Assembly (NCBI GenBank): GCA_035640455.1
Contig: DASQWB010000040.1
Span: 1-10,893, forward strand
Length of the DNA stretch: 10,893 nt
DNA from: AC-50 sp035640455
GTDB lineage: Bacteria; Actinomycetota; Thermoleophilia; Gaiellales; Gaiellaceae
Reading direction: 5' to 3'
Position numbers and translations under genes: made by a program. The notes under the pieces were generated by a model. The model saw only the letters and a program-made list of their open reading frames with translations. It was not told where the DNA came from and searched no databases. This document shows, in pieces, positions 6,931-10,893 of this stretch; positions within the stretch are counted from its first letter, which is position 1; each line of letters starts with the position of its first letter.

Positions 6931-7515
6931 CTAGAGCGCGTGTTGCGCGCCGAGCGCGACGGCGGCCAGCGCGCCGAGCACCAGGAACGGCGCGAACGGG
7001 ACCGCGGTCTTCCGGGCCCCGGAGCCGTTCCGCACGAGGAGGACGACGCCGAAGACGCTCGCGGCCAGGCAGCCGACGAGCAGGGCCGCCGCGACGCCTC
7101 GCCCGAGCGCGGCACCCAGGAGCAGTGCCAGCTTCACGTCGCCCAGGCCGACGCCGCCCTTGGCGATGACGCTGGGGACGAAGAGAAAGGCCGCGGCCGC
7201 CAGCGCCGCCAGGACCGCCTCCAGCAGGCGCCCGCGCTGCAGGGCCGCCACGGCGACGAGCACGACCGCCGTCGCCGGCAGGACGATCACGTTCGGAATC
7301 CGCTGCTCCTCGAGATCCTTCACCGCCAGAACGGCGAGGACGGCGAAGAAGAGGACGCCGACGAGCCCCTCGGCATCGACGCCGAAGCGCCACAGTGCCA
7401 CGGGAGCGAACGCCAGCGCGGCCGCCGTCGCCACGCGCCACCGCGTCGGCAGCGCGTCCGCGAAGCGGCGCGGGACCGAAGACGGCGCGGGCGCGACCGA
7501 GGTCGGCGCCGTCAC
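6931..7515 (-). CDS. Prepilin peptidase, A24 family (TadV/CpaA-like)
   Basis: This 194-residue polytopic membrane aspartic peptidase should cleave the leader of type IV or Flp prepilins. Both catalytic regions are present: KDLEEQRIPN with Asp 67, and GVGLGDVKLA with the GxGD Asp at 126. A late VPFAPFLVLGAL block (172-183) also fits the family. There is no N-terminal methyltransferase domain with CxxC pairs, as in the short TadV/CpaA type. The start is GTG 7515, preceded by GGAGGTGAT six bases upstream, and the start overlaps the DUF192 gene stop as GTGA. Longer in-frame reading upstream is Arg-rich antisense to the DUF192 gene and is rejected. No pilin or Tad ATPase gene is in the window; the substrate pilins are probably encoded nearby. 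Confidence 0.87.
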   Translation of the reverse strand: MTAPTSVAPAPSSVPRRFADALPTRWRVATAAALAFAPVALWRFGVDAEGLVGVLFFAVLAVLAVKDLEEQRIPNVIVLPATAVVLVAVAALQRGRLLEAVLAALAAAAFLFVPSVIAKGGVGLGDVKLALLLGAALGRGVAAALLVGCLAASVFGVVLLVRNGSGARKTAVPFAPFLVLGALAAVALGAQHAL

Positions 7516-8261
7516 GCCGGGATCACCTCCGGCTCGGCCTGCGCGTGCGCGCGGTGGATCGCGTCGACGAGGCGGTCGAACGACCCCCACTTCGGGAGCG
7601 CGCCGGGAGAGCCGTCGACATCGTCGGCGACGACGAGCACCGCGACCCCGGCGCCGTTGTGGTCGAGCGCGGCCGCGGCGCGGACGGGCCATCGCTCTGG
7701 CCCGCTCGCGTCGAGCACGACGACGTCTGCGCGCCCTCGCTCGACCGCATCCATCACGTGGGCGAAGCGGGTCGCGCTCGCGACCGCGAACCCGTTCCGG
7801 CCGAGCAGGAAGCTCGCCACGCGCAGGAAGCGCCGATCCGAGGCTCCGAGCACGACCCGGATGCCGCCGTCGTCCTTCGATCGCGCGGGAGCTGCGACGG
7901 GCGCGGTCGCGGGCTCGATCAGCCGGAGGCGCGCGCCGGCCCCGACGCCCCGGCGCGCTGCCTCCCCTGACCGCAGCTCGAGGATGTGCTTCGCCTTCCA
8001 GCGCCCCGCGACGCGCCAGGGCTTGAGGTTCTCCTTGACGCCGATGACGCCGAGCTCACGGTCGAGGAAGACGGCGTCGATCGGGAACCGTATGAAGCTC
8101 GTGTGGATCGACGGGCTGCCGACGAGGAGGAGCCCCTCGTCCGAGCCGATGCTGCGCCGACCCATGAGGCCGCGGAGACGCAGCCGGAACGAGTCGGCGA
8201 CGACGCACCGCTCGCAGACGACGCCGCCGTCGGACTCGATCCGAGCCTCGCGCGGAGTCAT
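7512..8261 (-). CDS. DUF192 domain fused to a receiver-like (pseudo-response-regulator) domain
   Basis: This is a 249-residue, two-part protein. Residues about 10-115 are a DUF192 domain: a CERC pair at 16-19, FRLRLRGLMGRR (25-36), a long conserved block around SFIRFPIDAVFLDRE (55-69), GVIGVKENLKPWR and an AKHILEL stretch. DUF192 is of uncertain biochemistry. After a Pro/Ala linker (117-132), residues 133-240 look like a CheY receiver: IRVVLGASD, then VVVLDAS with the candidate phosphoacceptor Asp 184, and PKWGSFDRLVDAI with Lys 224. The usual acidic pair after strand 1 is not conserved (GASD in place of DD), so phosphorylation may be weak or absent. ATG 8261 was chosen because the protein then begins as DUF192 proteins do; ATG 8290 and 8396 are alternatives. 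No signal peptide is seen, and the stop overlaps the peptidase start. Confidence 0.8.
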   Translation of the reverse strand: MTPREARIESDGGVVCERCVVADSFRLRLRGLMGRRSIGSDEGLLLVGSPSIHTSFIRFPIDAVFLDRELGVIGVKENLKPWRVAGRWKAKHILELRSGEAARRGVGAGARLRLIEPATAPVAAPARSKDDGGIRVVLGASDRRFLRVASFLLGRNGFAVASATRFAHVMDAVERGRADVVVLDASGPERWPVRAAAALDHNGAGVAVLVVADDVDGSPGALPKWGSFDRLVDAIHRAHAQAEPEVIPA

Positions 8262-8434
8262 GCCTAGGAACCGCCCACCTTTGCCCATCCTTTCGACGTC
8301 GACATCCGGACTATCGGGCTTCCGGGCAGGAGGGCTCGACGGATGAAGGTCCGGACCGGCCCAACCTTCCGGCGGGGGTCGGCTCCGTCCGGTCACACCC
8401 GTACCTTCGGCCGCGCACTGCGCGTTGCCCTTAC
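8262..8434. promoter_or_regulatory. Divergent intergenic region between DUF192-receiver and 3-TM genes
   Basis: These 173 bases hold, on the minus strand, GATAG at 8315-8311, 49 bases before ATG 8261, and a cluster GAAAGG followed by GGGCAAAGG and CCTAGG just upstream of that start. On the plus strand TACCTT (8402-8407) could serve as a -10 for the gene at 8435. A GGTCCGGACC palindrome lies at 8348-8357. No -35 elements were clear. Confidence 0.35.
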
Positions 8435-8743
8435 ATGAGCATCGGCGCCTTCGTCATCGCTCTGACCGTCGGAGCGGCCCTGCTGGCGCTCTGGACCAGC
8501 TTCCGGTTCCCGCAGATCGCGCCCGGGACCCTGCGCGGCGCGCTCGTCCACGTCGCGGTCGCGCTGCTCGCGGGCTGGTTCCTCGTGCCGGCGGCGGTCA
8601 CGTCCGTAGTCGACTGGGCCTCCCCGACGGGGCCGCTGGTCGCCGTGCTGCTGTTCGTCCTGCCTGCCCTGACGTACCTCTTCCTCGCCACCTTGTGGGC
8701 GATGCGGATGCTCCAGGAGCTGATGCAGGGCGCGCGGCGCTAA
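8435..8743 (+). CDS. Small three-helix membrane protein of unknown family, paralog A
   Basis: This 102-residue protein has three hydrophobic helices (about 3-20, 33-55 and 66-92) and almost no soluble part. Its C-terminal pattern, LP-x-LTY-x2-L then WA-x-R-x-LQ-x3-QG-x-R, recurs in the protein at 9046-9354 on the opposite strand; together with ALW-x3-RFP near residues 18-26 and an AGW in helix 2, this shows the two are paralogs at roughly 40% identity by eye. The family is not recognised and no catalytic residues stand out. The ATG at 8435 has no Shine-Dalgarno match, so it may be translated from a very short or leaderless mRNA. The function is unknown; a structural or accessory membrane role is possible. 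Confidence 0.75.
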   Translation: MSIGAFVIALTVGAALLALWTSFRFPQIAPGTLRGALVHVAVALLAGWFLVPAAVTSVVDWASPTGPLVAVLLFVLPALTYLFLATLWAMRMLQELMQGARR

Positions 8744-8790
8744 GAAGCGCTTCGGAACGAGCTCGAGCGGTTCGACCGGTCATTTCAGAC
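8744..8790. repeat. Cluster of short palindromes after the 3-TM gene
   Basis: Immediately after the stop are GAAGCGCTTC, then GCTCGAGC and GACCGGTC (8774-8781), three perfect palindromes in fewer than 40 bases. In DNA this rich in GC some are expected by chance, but their clustering just before the hairpins at 8791 and 8825 suggests a 3' untranslated structure or protein-binding region. Confidence 0.35.
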
Positions 8791-8817
8791 GGACGCACCG
8801 GCAAAGCCGGTGCGTCC
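8791..8817 (+). terminator. Perfect 12-bp hairpin with AAA loop
   Basis: GGACGCACCGGC (8791-8802) and GCCGGTGCGTCC (8806-8817) are exact reverse complements around an AAA loop. It starts 47 bases after the stop of the gene at 8435-8743. No U-run follows on either strand, so it is a U-less terminator candidate for that gene, a 3'-end stabiliser, or part of the microprotein leader. Confidence 0.55.
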
Positions 8818-8824
8818 TGACGAC

Positions 8825-8842
8825 GGCGTCGCAAGCGACGCC
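8825..8842 (+). other. Second perfect hairpin
   Basis: GGCGTCGC (8825-8832) and GCGACGCC (8835-8842) form a perfect stem, drawn best as 7 pairs with a CAAG loop. It follows the 12-bp hairpin by seven bases, so the two together could act as a tandem terminator or a structured leader element. Confidence 0.5.
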
Positions 8843-8849
8843 TTGACGA

Positions 8850-8893
8850 CTAGCCGAAGGGCGGCGCGGTCCTAGCCGGAAGGCGGTTCGGCG
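8850..8893 (+). repeat. Imperfect 22-base tandem repeat beginning CTAGCCG
   Basis: Copy 1 (8850-8871) and copy 2 (8872-8893) both start with CTAGCCG, continue with an AAGG-type core and GCGG, and end in a CGG-containing segment. CTAG is rare in the coding parts of this window, so its repetition here at exact 22-base spacing, about two DNA turns, is suggestive of paired protein-binding sites or an RNA repeat. Confidence 0.45.
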
Positions 8894-8909
8894 CTGCCTA
8901 CGCCTCGCT

Positions 8910-8932
8910 GAGGATGCAGGAAACTGATCCTC
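8910..8932 (+). other. RNA hairpin with GAAA tetraloop just upstream of the microprotein
   Basis: GAGGAT (8910-8915) pairs with ATCCTC (8927-8932), and after a single bulged G, CAG pairs with CTG around a GAAA loop (8920-8923). GCT/AGC outside it may lengthen the stem. It ends 8 bases before the ribosome-binding site of the gene at 8953, where a switch in folding could expose or hide the start. No known riboswitch family was matched by eye. Confidence 0.5.
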
Positions 8933-8952
8933 GGAGCTGAAAGGGAGGTGCC

Positions 8953-9039
8953 ATGGTCGGCGTCTACATCGTCCTCGTGATTCTGTTCGTCGTGCTGCTC
9001 TGGGCGCTGATGCGCATCCGCCGCGGCCGCTCCGCGTAG
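8953..9039 (+). CDS. 28-residue single-helix membrane microprotein
   Basis: This very short gene is supported by a near-perfect Shine-Dalgarno sequence, AAGGGAGGTG (8941-8950), two bases before the ATG and thus at a good effective spacing. The product has one uninterrupted hydrophobic helix (residues 2-20, rich in Val, Leu and Ile) followed by a basic tail RIRRGR, predicting a single-pass protein with the C-terminus inside. It is not recognised. It lies between two convergent three-helix paralogs, and its stop is 6 bases from the stop of the opposite-strand one. A structured leader precedes it. It could be a small subunit or regulator of a neighbouring membrane protein, or a type-I-toxin-like peptide; only the reading frame and topology are seen directly. 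Confidence 0.7.
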   Translation: MVGVYIVLVILFVVLLWALMRIRRGRSA

Positions 9040-9045
9040 AGCGGC

Positions 9046-9354
9046 TCAGCGGAAGCCCTGCAGCGCCGCCTGGAGCTTGCGGATCGCCCAGATCGCGCTG
9101 AGCAGCGAGTAGGTCAGGCACGGCAGCGCGATTAGGAAGAGCGCGGCGAGGACGTTCGCGCTCGAGACGGCGTCCCACAGCTCCGGGAAGAGCAGCCACC
9201 CGGCGGCCACGGCGATCCCGGCGCGCGCCATCGCACGCGCCAGGTCGGCGGGCGCGAGGGCGGGGAAGCGAGCGTCGATCCAGAGCGCGACGGCCCCGGT
9301 GCCGAAGAGGAAGGCGATCATGAAGACGGCGGGGCTTACGGGAAAGGGCAGCAT
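9046..9354 (-). CDS. Small three-helix membrane protein of unknown family, paralog B
   Basis: This 102-residue protein is a paralog of the one at 8435-8743 in opposite orientation. It shares ALW-x3-RFP-x2-AP, AGW, and the C-terminal LP-x-LTY-x2-L / WA-x-R-x-LQ-x3-QG-x-R pattern, with a gap of about four residues between helices 2 and 3. Three hydrophobic helices make up nearly the whole chain. ATG 9354 gives the full first helix with a short N-terminal extension; an internal ATG 33 bases downstream would also leave most of it. No Shine-Dalgarno is present, but GATAG lies only 12 bases upstream, which would fit a nearly leaderless transcript. Its start diverges from the gene at 9391 with 36 bases between. 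The function is unknown. Confidence 0.75.
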   Translation of the reverse strand: MLPFPVSPAVFMIAFLFGTGAVALWIDARFPALAPADLARAMARAGIAVAAGWLLFPELWDAVSSANVLAALFLIALPCLTYSLLSAIWAIRKLQAALQGFR

Positions 9355-9390
9355 GCGCTGCGGGCTCTATCGGTCACTGGGGATCCCAGC
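9355..9390. promoter_or_regulatory. Short divergent intergenic region with GATAG motif
   Basis: Only 36 bases separate the two divergent starts. The minus strand has CCGATAGAGC (GATAG at 9371-9367), and the plus strand has GGGGATCCC, whose GGGGA is a possible ribosome-binding site for the TTG at 9391. There is no space for two full promoters side by side, so elements must overlap. Confidence 0.35.
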
Positions 9391-10767
9391 TTGAGCAGCG
9401 TCCCGGCAGTCGCCGCCGGTCGCCATGAGGCGGCCGGCCGGTCGCTCGCGTTACGCGGCTCGTGGTCGACCGTCGCGCTCTGCTTCGGCACGGCGACGGC
9501 GGCCGTCACCGGGATGATCGGCCCCGACGCGCGCTGGCTCGGCGCGCTCGGCCGCGTCGTCGCAGCGCACGGCGTCCCGCACGGCGTGCCCTTTGCGGCG
9601 GCGCCGTCGTCCCACTGGCCGAACGTTCCCGTGCTCGCGGAGCTGGTCTTCCGCGGGCTCACCGGAGCGCTCGGCGATCGCGGGCTCCTCCTCGCCCAGC
9701 TCGCCGCAGTCGGCGTGGCGCTCGTCGTCACGAGGCGCGAGATGCAACGGCTCGGCGCCACGGATGTGGGCGCCGCGCTCGCGCTCGCGCTGCTCGTTCC
9801 CGGAGCGCTGCTCGCCTTTGCGGGAATCCGGGCCCAGCTCTTCTCGCTCGTGCTATGGCCGCTCGTCGTCGCGCTGCTGCGGCGGGAGGCGGATCTGCCG
9901 TCGCGGCGCATCTGGCTGCTGCCGCCGCTCGTCGCGCTCTGGTCGAGCCTGCACGGCGTCGCCCTGCTCGGCATGGCGGCGGCGTGCGTCTACCTCGTGC
10001 TCGGACGAGCACGGCGCCGACCGGGGGAGAGCGTGGGCGTCGCCGCACTGTCGCTCTTTGCGCTGTGTGCGACGCCCGCGTTGGCGCAGACGCCGCGCTA
10101 CTACCACGGCGTCCTGACGAGCGTCGCCGCGGAGCGCGGATACGGCCTGTGGGCGCCGCTCTCGCTCCATTCCGGCTTCGACCTGCTGCTCGTCGCCGTG
10201 GGGGCGATCCTCTTCGCCGGCTTCTTGCGCAGCCGTCCGCGCACCTGGGAGGTCGCGGTCGCCGCGCTGCTCGTCTGGTCGTCGGTCCACACGGCGCGGA
10301 ACGGCGTCTGGCTGCTCCTGTTCCTCGCGCCGCCGGCCGCGGCCACGCTGCGGGTGCGGGCGACGCCCCATCCGGCCATCGTCCACGGGCTCGCGCTCCT
10401 GTGCCTCGCGATCGGGGCGCTGGGCCTGGTTCGCGGCCCGCTGAAGGCGGGCGCCGACGGCCGGGTCGTCGACCGCGCGCTGGCGGTCGCGGACGGACGG
10501 CCGATCCTCGCCGAGCCCGCTTCCGCCGAGGCGATCGTCGCGGCCGGCGGCCGCGTCTGGATCTCGAACCCGCTCGATGCGTTCGCGCGCGCCGAGCAGC
10601 GGGCGTACGTCGAATGGCTCGAAGGCAAGCCCGCAGGCGACCGCGTCCTGTCGGAGGTGCGGACGGCAGTCGTGACGCCCGGCTCGCCCGCGGCGGCGCG
10701 CCTGCGCCGGGATGGGCGCTTCCGCGTGGCGGCGCAGAGCCCGCGCGCGATCGTCTTCGCCCGCTGA
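9391..10767 (+). CDS. Polytopic membrane protein, GT-C glycosyltransferase-like, with C-terminal soluble domain
   Basis: This 458-residue protein has about nine to ten hydrophobic helices up to residue ~352, then a soluble tail of about 100 residues. The first outer loop contains GRVVAAHGVPHGVPF and SSHWPNVPVLAELVFRGL; a loop of this kind between helices 1 and 2 is seen in many actinobacterial membrane proteins related to GT-C transferases. The tail has an alternating strand/helix pattern with VWISNPLDAFAR, YVEWLEGKP and AAARLRRDGRFRV, similar to tails on such proteins. No acidic catalytic motif is obvious in loop 1, so enzymatic activity is unproven. TTG 9391 is the first start in frame, with GGGGA seven bases upstream. 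An actual sugar-transfer role is inferred from family appearance and the surrounding glycosyltransferase genes. Confidence 0.7.
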   Translation: MSSVPAVAAGRHEAAGRSLALRGSWSTVALCFGTATAAVTGMIGPDARWLGALGRVVAAHGVPHGVPFAAAPSSHWPNVPVLAELVFRGLTGALGDRGLLLAQLAAVGVALVVTRREMQRLGATDVGAALALALLVPGALLAFAGIRAQLFSLVLWPLVVALLRREADLPSRRIWLLPPLVALWSSLHGVALLGMAAACVYLVLGRARRRPGESVGVAALSLFALCATPALAQTPRYYHGVLTSVAAERGYGLWAPLSLHSGFDLLLVAVGAILFAGFLRSRPRTWEVAVAALLVWSSVHTARNGVWLLLFLAPPAAATLRVRATPHPAIVHGLALLCLAIGALGLVRGPLKAGADGRVVDRALAVADGRPILAEPASAEAIVAAGGRVWISNPLDAFARAEQRAYVEWLEGKPAGDRVLSEVRTAVVTPGSPAAARLRRDGRFRVAAQSPRAIVFAR

Positions 10768-10850
10768 GTCGCAACCGTCCTTTCGGCTAGGCACCTCAGC
10801 CGCGTCGGATAGGCAAGCGCCCGCGCTCAGGCGTGACGATTCGTGAGCGC
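10768..10850 (+). promoter_or_regulatory. Intergenic region with GGATAGGC before the right-edge GT2 gene
   Basis: These 83 bases contain CTAG at 10787-10790 within GGCT-AGGCACCTC-AGCC, and GGATAGGC at 10807-10814, whose GATAG is 38 bases before the ATG at 10851. The same octamer stands, on the minus strand, in both GT87 leaders. A promoter role is inferred. Confidence 0.4.
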
Positions 10851-10893
10851 ATGGGCGCCGACCCGCGGTACTCGGTGGTCGTACCGGTCTTCA
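10851..10893 (+). CDS. GT2-type glycosyltransferase, N-terminus only (cut by window edge)
   Basis: Only the first 14 codons are in the window. They read MGADPRYSVVVPVF, the classical first strand of a GT-A family 2 glycosyltransferase, matching SFVVPVF in the gene at 1864-2610. An in-frame GTG at 10833 could extend the N-terminus by six residues; neither start has a strong ribosome-binding site. The gene follows the GT-C-like membrane gene by 83 bases on the same strand. The rest, including the metal-binding DxD, lies outside the window, so subtype and substrate cannot be stated. Confidence 0.65.
   Translation, partial: MGADPRYSVVVPVF

Noticed and set aside
6914..6940. GGGCGCAAAGGCTAG on the plus strand resembling a riboswitch core
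   Set aside because: It overlaps the end of the peptidase gene on the opposite strand, no plus-strand gene follows, and the flanking stems are missing.
8262..8310. Possible cyclic-di-GMP-I (GEMM) riboswitch, suggested by GAAAGG followed by GGGCAAAGG before the DUF192 start
   Set aside because: The conserved GGACGCAAAGCC-type segment and the matching upstream GCAAACC segment are not present, and the required stems could not be drawn.
5622..8346. Two very long plus-strand frames antisense to the kinase, peptidase and DUF192 genes
   Set aside because: They read as Ser/Arg or Glu/Arg-rich sequence with no domain pattern. The opposite strand has complete catalytic motifs.
8262..8396. Upstream start (ATG 8396) for the DUF192-receiver protein
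   Set aside because: The added 45 residues are Pro/Gly-rich without homology, lie upstream of the GATAG motif at 8311-8315, and would leave almost no promoter space against the divergent gene at 8435.
9462..10790. Alternative plus-strand frame over the GT-C-like gene
   Set aside because: Ala/Arg-rich with no helices or motifs, whereas the frame starting at TTG 9391 gives a regular polytopic membrane protein.
1..10893. CRISPR array, tRNA or rRNA genes
   Set aside because: No regularly spaced repeats, no cloverleaf with a TTCGA-type arm in a suitable setting, and no conserved rRNA segments were seen on either strand.

Overview
The window is very GC-rich, with GTG/TTG starts, short intergenic gaps and heavy use of GC-ending codons. 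Together with the gene families present, this suggests a high-GC actinobacterium, possibly of the class Thermoleophilia (Gaiellales/Solirubrobacterales) or a metagenome-derived relative. The lineage is an inference from composition and gene style; there is no rRNA or marker gene here. No tRNA, rRNA, CRISPR array, transposase or integrase was seen.

Layout. (1) 1-1755, minus strand: two tandem paralogous GT87/DUF2029-type polyprenol-phosphate-sugar glycosyltransferases. The first is cut by the window edge. Both carry a nearly identical leader. (2) 1864-3604, plus strand: a dolichyl-phosphate-mannose-synthase-like GT2 enzyme overlapping a UPF0104/AglD-like membrane protein. (3) 3601-5441, minus strand: a GT-C-fold membrane glycosyltransferase translationally coupled to a small single-pass membrane protein. 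(4) 5499-8261, minus strand: a NarL-type histidine kinase, a type IV prepilin/Flp peptidase and a DUF192 protein fused to a receiver-like domain. (5) 8435-9354: two three-helix membrane paralogs in convergent orientation, with a 28-residue membrane microprotein and a structured leader between them. (6) 9391-10767, plus strand: a polytopic GT-C-like membrane protein, followed by the first codons of another GT2 glycosyltransferase at the right edge.

How they fit together. The outer parts look like a cell-envelope glycan locus. GT2 enzymes would charge a polyprenyl phosphate with sugar, and GT-C/GT87 membrane enzymes would use that donor on the outer face of the membrane. The UPF0104-type partner could help with lipid-carrier transport or act on lipids. 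The central block resembles part of a Tad/Flp pilus or secretion neighbourhood (prepilin peptidase plus DUF192) with a two-component kinase.

The most unusual items are: the duplicated GT87 gene with its promoter-proximal leader; a GATAG motif placed upstream of five genes; the inverted pair of unknown three-helix proteins enclosing a microprotein with a very strong ribosome-binding site and a hairpin-rich leader; the DUF192-receiver fusion; and a kinase whose reading frame stays open well upstream of its first usable start codon.
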